NCBI RefSeq assembly: GCF_001634365.1
Contig: NZ_CP014578.1
Coordinates: 2,046,001-2,110,000 of the forward strand
Direction of reading: 5' to 3'
DNA: 64,000 bases
Source: Paraburkholderia phytofirmans OLGA172
GTDB taxonomy: Bacteria > Pseudomonadota > Gammaproteobacteria > Burkholderiales > Burkholderiaceae
Shown: positions 1 through 10,172 of the stretch, piece by piece
Position numbering within the stretch: the first letter of the stretch is position 1
Layout of the letters: every line of letters starts with the position of its first letter
The notes under the pieces: generated by a model
Seen by the model: only the letters and a program-made list of their open reading frames with translations
Database searches by the model: none
What the model was told of the DNA's origin: nothing
Program-made: the position numbers and the translations under genes

Positions 1-158
1 TCGCGGCACTGGTGTTCTGCGCGCCGTCGCAGGTGAGCTATAGCGTGATCGGCGGCAAGGTGGTGGTGAAGAATGGCCAGTTGACGACGCTGGAACTCGG
101 GCCGGTCATCGAGCAGCACAACCGGTTGGCAAAGACGCTTTACGAAGCGGCAGCGTAA
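1..158 (+). CDS. C-terminal end of an amidohydrolase (8-oxoguanine deaminase-like), partial
   Basis: Only the last 51 codons are present, reading in frame from base 3 and ending in TAA at 156-158. The tail runs through a Val-Ile-Gly-Gly-Lys-Val-Val-Val-Lys strand and ends with His-Asn-Arg-Leu-Ala-Lys. This is how cytosine deaminase/TrzN/8-oxoguanine deaminase-type amidohydrolases finish: the final beta-sandwich strands after the metal barrel. The metal ligands lie outside the window, so the substrate cannot be read. A purine or oxidised purine substrate is inferred only from the BMP-type nucleoside/purine transporter that follows on the same strand after the intervening LysR gene. Other subfamilies of the same fold remain possible. 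Confidence 0.55.
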   Translation, partial: AALVFCAPSQVSYSVIGGKVVVKNGQLTTLELGPVIEQHNRLAKTLYEAAA

Positions 159-245
159 GCGCAATGATGGAGTGAGAGCGAAATAGAAGAAGCAGGTCTA
201 TCGGCCTCCACGCAGACTGGATGCCGATAGAACGCAGAGCAAAGA

Positions 246-1178
246 TCAGGGCTTATCGATCAGCGTCTTGGTCGCCTCGGCAACCAGACTGCGCAGCCAG
301 CGCACTTCGTCGGAATAATGCACGCGCTCGTGCCACAACTGGTAGTACTGCATCGGCGGGAAATCGAGCGGGGCGGGCACCACGGTCAGCGGCAGGAACT
401 TGGCGTAGTAGTCGGCAAACAGGCGCGTCGTCGTGAAGATCAGATCGGATTTGATCAGCACGTAAGGCGCCAGATTGAAGTACGGCAACGTGACGACCAC
501 GTGACGCTTTAACCGCTCGCGCGCGAGATGCACGTCGATCGCACCCCGTTGGCCCACCGAGTAAGGAGTAGGCGCAAGATGCGGCGCATTCAGGTACTGG
601 TCGAGCGTCAACCCGCCGCGTTTGGCGAACGGATGCACATTGCTCATCAGGCAGACGATCTGATCGACGAACAGATTAGACAGGTGCAATTGCTCCGGCG
701 GCTCCGGCCAGTTGCCGACCACGATGTCGAGCTTGCCGTCCTCGAGCGCGAGTTCGTAGTCGAACGCCGGCCCGAGCGAGTGAAATTCAAGCGTCGCATT
801 CGGCGCGGCCTGACGAAAGCGCTCCACCACCGTCGGCACGAACAGCACGTTCAGGTAGTCCGGGCAGCCGATCCGGTAGCAACGGATCGACGTGGCCGGA
901 TCGAAGTTGTGCTGCTGGAACTTGATGCGTTCGATCTCGCGCAGCGCGTTTTGCACCGGTTCGAGCAGGCGCAGGCCGTACTCGGTCGGCACCATGCCGG
1001 ATTTGCCGCGCACCAGCAGCGGGTCGCCAGTGATGTCGCGCAAACGGCGCAGCGCCGCGCTGATGGCGGGTTGCGATTGATTCAGTTTGACGGCCGCGCG
1101 CGTGACGCTGCGTTCCATCAACAGGGTGTGCAAGACGCGTAGTAGGTACGTATCGATCGCCTCGCGTTGCTGACTCAT
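246..1178 (-). CDS. LysR-family transcriptional regulator
   Basis: 310 residues, usual LTTR length. Residues 5-65 form the winged helix-turn-helix (core Ser-Val-Thr-Arg-Ala-Ala-Val-Lys-Leu-Asn-Gln-Ser-Gln-Pro-Ala-Ile-Ser). The rest is a periplasmic-binding-protein-like effector domain of the NodD/LinR-like subgroup. The frame opens further upstream at 1247. The ATG at 1178 is preferred because GGAGAAG lies just before it and the protein then begins a few residues before the HTH, as is normal. The gene is divergent from the ABC operon starting at 1430, with 251 bp between them. Control of that operon is the obvious inference, but no inducer can be read. Confidence 0.9.
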   Translation of the reverse strand: MSQQREAIDTYLLRVLHTLLMERSVTRAAVKLNQSQPAISAALRRLRDITGDPLLVRGKSGMVPTEYGLRLLEPVQNALREIERIKFQQHNFDPATSIRCYRIGCPDYLNVLFVPTVVERFRQAAPNATLEFHSLGPAFDYELALEDGKLDIVVGNWPEPPEQLHLSNLFVDQIVCLMSNVHPFAKRGGLTLDQYLNAPHLAPTPYSVGQRGAIDVHLARERLKRHVVVTLPYFNLAPYVLIKSDLIFTTTRLFADYYAKFLPLTVVPAPLDFPPMQYYQLWHERVHYSDEVRWLRSLVAEATKTLIDKP

Positions 1179-1429
1179 GACTTCTCCGAAATATATGTTC
1201 TGGCTGATCGAGCGGGCGTGGGTGTATATGGCTTTTAATATGAACACAAAACCACGTCAAGAGTGGGATACCCGCAGAGCACGCTGCGGCGGGGGTTTGC
1301 GGGGAATTTTGACGGCTCGACTGAGTGGGTCGATTTAGGTATTGTCATCCGGTTGTGGTGACGGATCGCTTGCTGACGGGGCGGGCGGACGCGCCGTGAC
1401 CGGCAGTCTCTGACGTACTACGGAATCAC
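1179..1429. other. Divergent intergenic region between lysR and the BMP ABC operon
   Basis: The region is 251 bp and must contain both divergent promoters. The first 70 bp next to the lysR gene are AT-richer than the rest. I could not pick a convincing -35/-10 pair or LysR T-N11-A box, and saw no purine riboswitch-like fold. Confidence 0.4.
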
Positions 1430-3031
1430 ATGAGCGACTCTTCTTATAGCGACGGCGCCGCCGCGCAGCCGGCAAACAGGCCGGAACAGGCGGCGCCCAG
1501 GTTGATGCTTCAGGGCATCACCAAACAATATCCGGCCGTGCGTGCCAACGACGACGTCACATTGATCGTCGCGCCGGGTGAAATCCACGCTGTGCTCGGC
1601 GAAAACGGTGCCGGCAAAAGCACGCTGATGAAAATCATCTACGGCGCGGTGCGGCCCGACGCTGGCGAGATCCGCTGGGAAGGCCAGCCGGTCGAGATCG
1701 CGAGCCCGGCGGCGGCGCGCAAGCTCGGCATCGGCATGGTGTTCCAGCATTTTTCGCTGTTCGAGACGCTCACGGTCGGCGAAAACATCGCGCTTGCGCT
1801 CGACGAACCGTTCGATCTGAAGACGCTTTCGAGGCGTATCCGCGAAGTCTCCGCCGACTATGGCCTCGACATCGACCCGCAACGTCACGTGCACAGCCTG
1901 ACGGTGGGCGAGCGGCAACGCGTCGAAATCGTGCGTTGCCTGCTGCAGAACCCGCGTCTCCTGATCATGGACGAACCGACTTCGGTGCTCACGCCGCAAG
2001 CGGTCCGCAAGCTCTTCGAGACGCTCCGGCGTCTCGCGGCAGAAGGTTGCAGCATCCTCTACATCAGCCACAAGCTCGACGAAATCCAGGAACTGTGCGA
2101 TACCGCCACGGTGATGCGCGGCGGCCGTGTGACCGGTCACGTGACGCCGAAAGAAGAGACGCATGCGTCGCTCGCGCAGTTGATGGTCGGCCATTCGCTG
2201 CCGGATTACACGCGCCGTGAACACACGCCGGGCGCCGTGCTGCTCGACGTGAAGCAGTTGTCGGTGGAAAGCGACGACCCCTTCGGCACCTCGCTCAATA
2301 ACGTGTCGTTCGGCGTGCATGCCGGCGAGATCTTCGGCATTGCGGGTGTGTCGGGCAATGGGCAGGCTGAATTGCTCTCGGCACTGTCGGGTGAAAAGCG
2401 CGGCGTGCGCGCCGATGCGGTCACGATTTGCAGCAAGGCCGCAGGGCGCCTCGGCGCAGGCGGCCGGCGCGCGCTCGGTTTCGGTTTTGTGCCGGAAGAG
2501 CGTCTCGGCCGAGGCGCAGTGCCGGCAATGACACTGTCGGAAAACGCGCTGCTCACGGCGCATCGTCAGCAGATGGTGAACTCAGGCTGGATCAAGGCGG
2601 GCGCGATGCGCGCCTTCGCGAAGCGCTGTATCGAAGCCTTCGACGTCCGTTGCGGCGGCTCGGAAGCGTTGGCGCAAAGTCTCTCTGGCGGCAATCTGCA
2701 GAAATACATCATGGGCCGCGAGATCTTGCAGGCGCCTAAGGTGCTGGTGGTCGCACAGCCGACCTGGGGTGTCGACGTCGGCGCGTCAGCGTTTATTCGT
2801 CAGCAGTTGCTCGACCTGTCCGCCCGCGGCGTGGCGATTCTGGTGATTTCCGAAGAGCTGGAGGAGTTGTTCGACATCTGCGATCGCATCGCGGTGCTGG
2901 CAGGTGGCAGACTCTCGCCGGTGCGTGCCACGGGGGCGACCAACGCCGAGGAAATCGGCCGCTGGATGGCGGGCCTGTTCGGCGACCGCGAGGGCACAGC
3001 GCCGTCGGCGGAACAGCCGGCGCATGCCTGA
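1430..3031 (+). CDS. BMP-type purine/nucleoside ABC transporter, duplicated ATPase subunit
   Basis: 533 residues with two ABC ATPase halves, as in YufO/NupO and other CUT2-type importers. The first half carries Walker A Gly-Glu-Asn-Gly-Ala-Gly-Lys-Ser-Thr at 57-65, the signature Leu-Thr-Val-Gly-Glu-Arg-Gln near 157, and Walker B ending Asp181-Glu182. The second half has the degenerate Walker A (Gly-Val-Ser-Gly-Asn-Gly-Gln) and signature Leu-Ser-Gly-Gly-Asn-Leu-Gln that mark the non-canonical site in this family. It energises the two permeases encoded immediately downstream; the substrate-binding protein is the fourth gene. Purine nucleoside uptake is inferred from family and from the amidohydrolase upstream. 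Confidence 0.9.
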   Translation: MSDSSYSDGAAAQPANRPEQAAPRLMLQGITKQYPAVRANDDVTLIVAPGEIHAVLGENGAGKSTLMKIIYGAVRPDAGEIRWEGQPVEIASPAAARKLGIGMVFQHFSLFETLTVGENIALALDEPFDLKTLSRRIREVSADYGLDIDPQRHVHSLTVGERQRVEIVRCLLQNPRLLIMDEPTSVLTPQAVRKLFETLRRLAAEGCSILYISHKLDEIQELCDTATVMRGGRVTGHVTPKEETHASLAQLMVGHSLPDYTRREHTPGAVLLDVKQLSVESDDPFGTSLNNVSFGVHAGEIFGIAGVSGNGQAELLSALSGEKRGVRADAVTICSKAAGRLGAGGRRALGFGFVPEERLGRGAVPAMTLSENALLTAHRQQMVNSGWIKAGAMRAFAKRCIEAFDVRCGGSEALAQSLSGGNLQKYIMGREILQAPKVLVVAQPTWGVDVGASAFIRQQLLDLSARGVAILVISEELEELFDICDRIAVLAGGRLSPVRATGATNAEEIGRWMAGLFGDREGTAPSAEQPAHA

Positions 3032-3100
3032 TCAGATCGATGCGCGCTCGGCCAACCGATCGACGTTAAACACCAGAACCAGACATAAGCACCCGCTCCC

Positions 3101-4207
3101 ATGATTCTTCCATATCGACTCGAAGCACGCACAACGCCCTCGCGCACGATGCAGCTTGCCGTGCCGCTGATCGCCGCGTTGCTCACGCTCGTGATCGGCT
3201 TCCTGATCTTCAGCCTGGTCGGCCGTGATCCGCTCGAAGCCATGCACGCGTTTTTCATCGAACCGCTGTCCAGCGTGAACGGCTGGTCCGAGCTGCTGCT
3301 GAAAGCGTCGCCGCTGTGCCTGATCGGCCTCGGTCTCGCGATCGGCTATCGCGCCAACGTCTGGAACATCGGCGCTGAAGGGCAGATGCTGCTCGGCGGC
3401 ATCGCCGCCAGCGGCGTCGCGATCTATTTCGATCAGGCCACCGGCTGGTGGATTCTGCCGACCATGATGATCGCCGGCGTGCTCGGCGGCATGGCGTGGG
3501 CCGCGATTCCCGCGCTCCTGAAAAGCCGTTTCAACACCAACGAGATTCTCGTGAGCCTGATGCTCACGTATGTGGCCACGCAGTTGCTGATCTATCTGGT
3601 GAGCGGCCCGTGGCGCGATCCGCAGGGCATGAACTTCCCGCTCTCGGAGATGTTCGGCGGCGATGCGCTGTACCCGACCTTTTCCGGCGACTGGCACTGG
3701 AAATGGCTGCGCGGCACGCGGCTGAACGCGTCGGTGTTCATCACGCTGATCGCGATTCCGTGCGTGTGGCTGTTCATGCGCAAGAGCTTCGCGGGCTACC
3801 GGATGAACGTCGGCGGTCTCGCGCCGCTCGCCGCGCGCTACGCCGGTTTCTCCGACAAGAAAACCATCTGGACGTCGCTTCTGATCAGCGGCGGTCTGGC
3901 GGGCCTCGCCGGGATGGGCGAGATCGCCGGTCCGATCGGCCAGTTGCAGGCAACGTGGTCGCCGGGCTACGGCTTCACCGCGATCATCGTCGTGTTCGTG
4001 GGGCGGCTGCATCCGGTCGGCATCGTGCTTGCGAGCTTGCTGATGGCGCTGCTGTACCTCGGCGGCGAAGCGGTGCAGACCTCGATGCAATTGCCGCAGG
4101 CGCTCTCCGGCGTGTTCCAGGGGCTGCTGCTGTTCTGCCTGCTGGGTGCCGACCTGTTCGTGAACTATCGCGTGCGCCGGCGCTCCGGCGCCGCGCAAGC
4201 CCACTGA
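3101..4207 (+). CDS. BMP-type ABC transporter, inner-membrane permease 1 (YufP-like)
   Basis: 368 residues with about ten hydrophobic segments, the first at roughly 17-40, and the conserved Asn-Val-Trp-Asn-Ile-Gly-Ala-Glu-Gly-Gln motif near 87-96 typical of BPD_transp_2 permeases. It lies 69 bp after the ATPase gene and 18 bp before the second permease, so co-transcription is likely. The ATG at 3101 has no clear Shine-Dalgarno; a second ATG at 3149 would start just before the first membrane span and is possible. The two permeases should form the transmembrane channel of the importer. Confidence 0.88.
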   Translation: MILPYRLEARTTPSRTMQLAVPLIAALLTLVIGFLIFSLVGRDPLEAMHAFFIEPLSSVNGWSELLLKASPLCLIGLGLAIGYRANVWNIGAEGQMLLGGIAASGVAIYFDQATGWWILPTMMIAGVLGGMAWAAIPALLKSRFNTNEILVSLMLTYVATQLLIYLVSGPWRDPQGMNFPLSEMFGGDALYPTFSGDWHWKWLRGTRLNASVFITLIAIPCVWLFMRKSFAGYRMNVGGLAPLAARYAGFSDKKTIWTSLLISGGLAGLAGMGEIAGPIGQLQATWSPGYGFTAIIVVFVGRLHPVGIVLASLLMALLYLGGEAVQTSMQLPQALSGVFQGLLLFCLLGADLFVNYRVRRRSGAAQAH

Positions 4208-4225
4208 TTTTCCCGCCGGATCTCC

Positions 4226-5155
4226 ATGGATATTCAACAAGCCAGCGCGCTCACCTCGAGCGCCGTCACCGCCGCAATCCCGCTGATGTTCGCGGGCGCA
4301 GGCGAACTCGTCGCCGAGAAGTCGGGCGTTCTCAACCTCGGCGTAGAAGGCATGATGCTGATGGGCGCCGTGAGCGGCTACGCGGTCACCGCCATTACCG
4401 GCAACCCGTGGCTCGGCGTGGTCGCCGCGATCGGCGCGGGTCTCGCGATGTCGCTGCTGTTCGCGTTCCTCACGCTGACCATGCTCGCCAACCAGGTCGC
4501 CACCGGCCTGTCGCTGACAATCTTCGGCATTGGCTTGTCGGCCTATGTCGGCAAGCCGTATACGTCGGCGGCGGTGCGCGCCACGATCGACACGTGGACC
4601 ATTCCAGGTCTCTCGAAGATTCCTGTGCTCGGGCCCGCGCTCTTCAGCCTCACGCCGCTCGATTACCTCGCGTTCCTGATGTTCGCGGTGATCTGGTGGT
4701 TCCTGTACCGCACGCGTGCGGGCCTCGTGCTGCGCTCGGTCGGCGAATCGCCGCAAGTGGCGCATTCGGTCGGCTTTCCGGTGGTCGGCGTGCGTTACGG
4801 CGCGGTGGCCTTCGGCGGCGGCATGGCGGGGCTCGCAGGCGGTTATTACTCGATCGTCAACCTGCACCTGTGGCAGGAGCAGCTCACGTCGGGCCGCGGC
4901 TGGATCGCGCTTGCGCTGGTGGTGTTCGCGACCTGGCGTCCTGGGCGTTTGCTGATTGGCGCGCTGCTGTTCGGCGCCGTTACCGGCCTGCAGTTCTACG
5001 CGCAGGCCATCGGCGTGCCGGTGCCGACGCAGTTTCTCGCGATGCTGCCATACGTCGCGACCGTCGTCGTGCTCGTACTGATTTCGCGCAACCCGAATAC
5101 GATTCGTCTGAACGCACCCGCGTCGCTGGGCAAGCCGTTTTTCTCGGCGGGTTGA
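4226..5155 (+). CDS. BMP-type ABC transporter, inner-membrane permease 2 (YufQ-like)
   Basis: 309 residues with multiple hydrophobic helices and the Leu-Asn-Leu-Gly-Val-Glu-Gly-Met-Met motif at about 36-44, the counterpart of the Ala-Glu-Gly motif in permease 1. This pairing of a long and a short BPD_transp_2 permease is characteristic of BMP-type nucleoside importers. The ATG follows the first permease stop by 18 bp, and the binding-protein gene starts 67 bp downstream. Confidence 0.88.
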   Translation: MDIQQASALTSSAVTAAIPLMFAGAGELVAEKSGVLNLGVEGMMLMGAVSGYAVTAITGNPWLGVVAAIGAGLAMSLLFAFLTLTMLANQVATGLSLTIFGIGLSAYVGKPYTSAAVRATIDTWTIPGLSKIPVLGPALFSLTPLDYLAFLMFAVIWWFLYRTRAGLVLRSVGESPQVAHSVGFPVVGVRYGAVAFGGGMAGLAGGYYSIVNLHLWQEQLTSGRGWIALALVVFATWRPGRLLIGALLFGAVTGLQFYAQAIGVPVPTQFLAMLPYVATVVVLVLISRNPNTIRLNAPASLGKPFFSAG

Positions 5156-5222
5156 CACGCTTGCCGTTTCATATGACCGGCCACACGTTTCAAATCAATT
5201 GACAAACACGACAGGAGAAAAC

Positions 5223-6317
5223 ATGAAGAGAAGAAATCTGCTGACCGCTTTCGCTTGGGGCGCGGCCGCGCTGGCGCTTGCGGCACCGCTCGCCCAAACC
5301 GCGCAGGCGGCCGATGCGCCGGGCGTCGCGTTCGTCTACCTCGGCAATCCGGGCGATGCCGGCTGGACCTTCGCGCACGATCAGGGTTCGAAGGAAGTCG
5401 AAGCGAAGTTCGGCAACAAGATCAAGATCACCCGCATCGAGAACGTGCCGGAATCGGCCGACTCGGAACGTGTGTTCCGCGATCTGGCGAACAAGGGCAA
5501 CAAGATCATCATCGGTTCGAGCTTCGGCTATCAGGACTTCGAGCTGAAGGTCGCGAAGGACTTCCCTGATACGGTGTTCCTGCACGCAACCGGCTACAAG
5601 AAGGCGCCGAACTTCGGCACCTATGACGTGCGCATGTACCAGGGAGCGTACCTGGCCGGCGTTGCCGCGGGCTATGTGACGAAGACCAACACGCTCGGCT
5701 TCGTCGCATCGGTGCCGATTCCTGAAGTGATCCGCAACATCAACGCGTACACGCTCGGCGCGCGTTCGGTGAATCCGAAGATTCACACCAAGGTCATCTG
5801 GATCAACAGCTGGTTCGATCCGGGCAAGGAAAAGCAGGCTGCCGAAACGCTGATCGGCCAGGGCGCCGACGTGCTGCTGCAAAACACCGATTCGAGCGCG
5901 ACACTCGCGACCGCATCGGAAAAGCACGTGCATGCGTTTGGCTGGGATTCGGACATGAAGAAGTTCGGTCCTGAGGCGCACCTCGGTTCGGTGGTCGCGC
6001 ACTGGGGCGTGTATTACAACGCGGCTATTCAGCAGGTGCTGGATGGCAAGTGGAAGAACGACCCGGTGTGGTGGGGCATTCCGCAGAAGGCCGTCAATCT
6101 TGAAGACCTGAACACGTCGGCGATTCCGGCTGACGCGCAGAAGCAGGTCGCGGCGAAGCGCGATGAACTGGCCGGCGGCAAGTGGGACGTGTTTACCGGC
6201 CCGATCAAGGATCAGTCCGGCGCGGTGAAGGTGCCGGCAGGCAAGACGCTCGCCGATTCGGAACTGCAACGCCTGAACTGGTACGTGGAAGGCGTGGACG
6301 GCTCGCTGCCGAAGTAA
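5223..6317 (+). CDS. BMP-family substrate-binding protein of the purine/nucleoside ABC importer
   Basis: 364 residues. An N-terminal Sec signal (Met-Lys-Arg-Arg-Asn, a hydrophobic run, then Ala-Gln-Ala-Ala near 30) precedes the mature protein, which starts with the Val-Ala-Phe-Val-Tyr-Leu-Gly strand and Asp-Ala-Gly-Trp-Thr-Phe motif of basic membrane protein/Med-family binding proteins. No lipobox Cys is visible, so it is probably soluble in the periplasm. The ATG at 5223 is chosen over 5199 because it follows AGGAGA closely and begins the signal peptide. It is the last gene of the operon; a terminator follows at 6471. Confidence 0.9.
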   Translation: MKRRNLLTAFAWGAAALALAAPLAQTAQAADAPGVAFVYLGNPGDAGWTFAHDQGSKEVEAKFGNKIKITRIENVPESADSERVFRDLANKGNKIIIGSSFGYQDFELKVAKDFPDTVFLHATGYKKAPNFGTYDVRMYQGAYLAGVAAGYVTKTNTLGFVASVPIPEVIRNINAYTLGARSVNPKIHTKVIWINSWFDPGKEKQAAETLIGQGADVLLQNTDSSATLATASEKHVHAFGWDSDMKKFGPEAHLGSVVAHWGVYYNAAIQQVLDGKWKNDPVWWGIPQKAVNLEDLNTSAIPADAQKQVAAKRDELAGGKWDVFTGPIKDQSGAVKVPAGKTLADSELQRLNWYVEGVDGSLPK

Positions 6318-6365
6318 GCCGGCTTTTGCGGTTATCGCGAGCGGATTTAGCAGCTGTTGGTCGGA

Positions 6366-6440
6366 TCGCAAATGACCGGTTCACAAATGACCGGTTCACA
6401 AATGACCGGGTCGCGAGTGACCGGGTCGCGATCGACCAGG
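6366..6440. repeat. 15-bp tandem repeat, five units
   Basis: Five adjacent 15-bp units of the form TCNCAAATGACCGGK; units 1-3 are nearly identical and units 4-5 have drifted (GCGAGTGACCGGG, GCGATCGACCAGG). The array lies between the BMP operon stop and its terminator. No gene in this stretch is supported, although both strands stay open because the unit length is a multiple of three. Confidence 0.85.
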
Positions 6441-6470
6441 CTGCGGTCTCAGCAACCGCTGCTTTAAGGC

Positions 6471-6503
6471 GCTGCGTCCACCACGGACGCAGCTTTCTTT
6501 TTT
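6471..6503 (+). terminator. Rho-independent terminator after the BMP operon
   Basis: A 9-bp stem (GCTGCGTCC / GGACGCAGC) with a 5-nt loop is followed by TTTCTTTTTT. The T-run is on the plus strand only, so it serves the ABC operon and not the convergent dodecin gene. Confidence 0.8.
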
Positions 6504-6541
6504 GCTTCAGATTATGTGTTGACGATGTTTCAGGCAAAGCG

Positions 6542-6748
6542 TTAGTCGATGCGCAGGCCGACCTTGATAGTCACCTGCCAGTAGGCGACCTTGTCGTTTT
6601 CGATCTGGCCCCGCGTTTCCGTCACTTCGAACCAGTGCAAATTGTGCAGCGTCTTCGACGCTTTTGTAATCGCCGTGCTGATTGCGTCGTCGATCGATTT
6701 GGTCGATGAGCCGGTCAGTTCGATTTGTTTGTAGACGTGTTCTGACAT
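6542..6748 (-). CDS. Dodecin (flavin-binding protein)
   Basis: 68 residues, normal dodecin length. It begins Met-Ser-Glu-His-Val-Tyr-Lys and contains the family core Ser-Ile-Asp-Asp-Ala-Ile and His-Trp-Phe-Glu-Val, with Trp38 placed where dodecins stack on the flavin. Dodecins form hollow dodecamers that sequester FMN/riboflavin derivatives in the cytosol. The start at 6748 follows a strong AGGAGG; the longer frame to 6829 has no such signal. It is transcribed alone, convergent with the BMP operon. Confidence 0.92.
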   Translation of the reverse strand: MSEHVYKQIELTGSSTKSIDDAISTAITKASKTLHNLHWFEVTETRGQIENDKVAYWQVTIKVGLRID

Positions 6749-6931
6749 GAACTTCCTCCTTTGACCTTCGTTGGTGTGCAAAAAAAGTATAGGCAATGGA
6801 TCGCCGTTGACGTCCCCTACGTCTCGCACGTGAGCGAGTCATCCCGCACATCGCGTGCCCGATATGCCGCGGCGAGGCGAGGCCGTTATGATGTCCGCGC
6901 GACTCAACTTGAAACCTGACGAGGCTCGAAA

Positions 6932-7975
<1,044 letters not shown>

Positions 7976-8109
7976 AAGGCACGCGGGAGGCGCGAACGCG
8001 ACGCGAACAGGGCGTCGAAACGCGCGAGCACAGCGTACGCGCGGGTTGAAGCCTCGATAACCTGCTAAAATATTGGGTTGTTCGCCGATATCACATTAAA
8101 GGACGCGCC

Positions 8110-9702
8110 GTGCTGTCTACCGCCAATATCACCATGCAATTCGGGCCAAAGCCCCTCTTCGAGAACATCTCGGTCAAATTCGGGGAAGGGAACCGGTATG
8201 GCCTGATCGGTGCGAACGGCTGCGGCAAGTCCACCTTCATGAAGATCCTGGGCAGCGATCTGGAACCGAGCTCCGGCAACGTGATGCTCGAACCGAACAT
8301 CCGCCTCGGCAAGCTGCGCCAGGATCAATTCGCCTACGAAGACGTGCGTGTGCTCGACGTCGTGATGATGGGCCACACGGAAATGTGGGCCGCCATGACC
8401 GAGCGCGACGCGATCTACGCGAACCCGGACGCCACCGACGACGACTACATGCACGCCGCCGAACTCGAAGCGAAGTTCGCCGAGTACGACGGCTACACCG
8501 CCGAAGCGCGCGCGGGCGAGCTGCTGCTCGGCATCGGCATCGCGATCGAAGACCACAACGGCCCGATGAGCAACGTCGCGCCGGGCTGGAAACTGCGCGT
8601 GCTGCTCGCGCAGGCGCTGTTCTCGAAGCCGGACGTGCTGCTGCTGGACGAGCCGACCAACAACCTGGACATCAACTCGATCCGTTGGCTGGAAGACGTG
8701 CTCAACCAGTACAACTCGACGATGATCATCATCTCGCACGATCGTCACTTTCTGAACCAGGTCTGCACGCACATGGCCGACATGGACTTCGGCACGCTGA
8801 AGGTCTATCCCGGCAATTACGACGACTACATGCTGGCCAGCACGCAGGCGCGCGAGCGTCAGCAGAATGCCAACGCCAAGGCGAAGGAGCGCGTCGCCGA
8901 TCTGCAGGACTTCGTGCGCCGCTTCTCGGCGAACAAGTCGAAGGCGCGTCAGGCTACCAGCCGTCTGAAGATGATCGACAAGATCAAGATCGAGGAATTC
9001 AAGCCGTCGTCGCGGCAGAATCCGTTCATCCGCTTCGAGTACGAGAAGAAGCTGCACAACATCGCCGTGGTGGCGGACAAGATCTCGAAGAAGTACGACC
9101 GCTCGATCTTCAACGATTTCAGCATTAGCGTGCAGCCGGGCGAGCGGATCGCGATCATCGGCGAGAACGGCGCGGGTAAGACCACGCTGCTGCGCTCGCT
9201 GCTCGGCAGAATCACGCTGGATCATGGCGCGGTGAAGTGGGCTGAAAATGCGAACGTCGGTTACATGCCGCAGGATACGTACGAGGAATTCCCGGACGAC
9301 GTCACGCTGATGGACTGGATCGATGGCTACCGCCAGGAAGGCGACGACGAGCAGATGGTGCGCGGCACGCTCGGCCGTCTGCTGTTCAATGCCGACGACA
9401 TCCGCAAGTCGGTCAAGGTACTCTCCGGTGGCGAGAAGGGCCGCATGATCTGGGGCAAGCTGATGCTGGGCCGCCACAACGTGATGCTGATGGACGAGCC
9501 GACCAACCACATGGACATGGAATCGATCGAATCGCTGCAAATCGCGCTCGATAAGTACGAAGGCACACTGATTTTTGTGTCGCACGACCGTGAGTTCGTG
9601 AGCGGCCTCGCGAACCGGATCATCGAAGTGAAGACCGATGGCACGCTGAACGACTTCGGCGGCAACTACGAAGACTTCCTGTTGAGCCAGGGCGTGCAGT
9701 AA
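8110..9702 (+). CDS. ybiT: ABC-F family ATPase, YbiT-like
   Basis: 530 residues with two ABC ATPase domains and no membrane spans. Walker A motifs are Gly-Ala-Asn-Gly-Cys-Gly-Lys-Ser near 34-41 and Gly-Glu-Asn-Gly-Ala-Gly-Lys-Thr near 353-360. Walker B motifs end Asp-Glu-Pro-Thr-Asn-Asn and Asp-Glu-Pro-Thr-Asn-His, and a charged linker of about 80 residues connects the domains. N-terminal similarity to E. coli YbiT is high. ABC-F proteins act on ribosomes rather than in transport. The GTG start at 8110 follows AAAGGA; a TAAAAT -10-like hexamer lies at 8066-8071. A terminator follows at 9734. Confidence 0.93.
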   Translation: MLSTANITMQFGPKPLFENISVKFGEGNRYGLIGANGCGKSTFMKILGSDLEPSSGNVMLEPNIRLGKLRQDQFAYEDVRVLDVVMMGHTEMWAAMTERDAIYANPDATDDDYMHAAELEAKFAEYDGYTAEARAGELLLGIGIAIEDHNGPMSNVAPGWKLRVLLAQALFSKPDVLLLDEPTNNLDINSIRWLEDVLNQYNSTMIIISHDRHFLNQVCTHMADMDFGTLKVYPGNYDDYMLASTQARERQQNANAKAKERVADLQDFVRRFSANKSKARQATSRLKMIDKIKIEEFKPSSRQNPFIRFEYEKKLHNIAVVADKISKKYDRSIFNDFSISVQPGERIAIIGENGAGKTTLLRSLLGRITLDHGAVKWAENANVGYMPQDTYEEFPDDVTLMDWIDGYRQEGDDEQMVRGTLGRLLFNADDIRKSVKVLSGGEKGRMIWGKLMLGRHNVMLMDEPTNHMDMESIESLQIALDKYEGTLIFVSHDREFVSGLANRIIEVKTDGTLNDFGGNYEDFLLSQGVQ

Positions 9703-9733
9703 GCGCTGCTCGTTGCACGGTGTAGCTTCAGGC

Positions 9734-9763
9734 AAAGCCCGCTTCTTCGAAGCGGGCTTTTTT
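9734..9763 (+). terminator. Rho-independent terminator after ybiT-like gene
   Basis: An 11-bp stem (AAAGCCCGCTT / AAGCGGGCTTT) with a CTTCG loop, followed by a T-run. Confidence 0.88.
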
Positions 9764-9901
9764 CATCGTGCGCGACTTGTGCACCGGTTCCAGTTTATCT
9801 ATACGTGCAGCAGATCCACGGATCCGCAGACCCGCGAGCGTCTCGACGGAAGAACCATAAATCTCACCGTGAAGTGACCAGCATCGAGCAGCCGGACTCA
9901 A

Positions 9902-10102
9902 AAGCTGCTTCCGATCGTGCAAGGCGGTATGGGCGTCGGCATCTCAGCTCACCGGCTGGCGGGCAGCGTTGCCCGCGAGGGCGCACTCGGCACCATCGCG
10001 AGTACCGACCTGCGTCAGCATCATCGCGATCTGATCGAACTCCTGCTGACCGGTGCGACGCGACCCTCTGCCGCAGGGCGATGGGCGTTCTCGCTGGGTT
10101 GA
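9902..10102 (+). pseudogene. N-terminal remnant of a nitronate monooxygenase
   Basis: In the frame opened by a stop at 9875-9877, the peptide from 9905 reads Leu-Pro-Ile-Val-Gln-Gly-Gly-Met-Gly-Val-Gly, followed by Ser-Ala-His-Arg-Leu-Ala-Gly and Gly-Thr-Ile-Ala-Ser. This is the FMN-binding N-terminus of nitronate monooxygenase (2-nitropropane dioxygenase family). The similarity fades after about 45-50 residues and the frame stops at 10102, whereas the family has about 320-400 residues. There is no ATG or Shine-Dalgarno at the head. The rest of the 9764-10172 interval shows nothing else I can support. Confidence 0.7.
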
Positions 10103-10172
10103 TACGGGTCAACGTGAAGCCTGGCGAGACCTTCGACAATCCCCGCACGCCAACAAACACTCGGGGAAGCAC

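Noticed and set aside
1179..1429. Purine riboswitch before the BMP operon
   Set aside because: No conserved three-way-junction core was recognisable.
3032..5158. 708-residue open frame on the minus strand opposite the BMP permease genes
   Set aside because: Arg/His/Gln-rich composition and antiparallel placement over two well-recognised permeases show it is a high-GC shadow frame.
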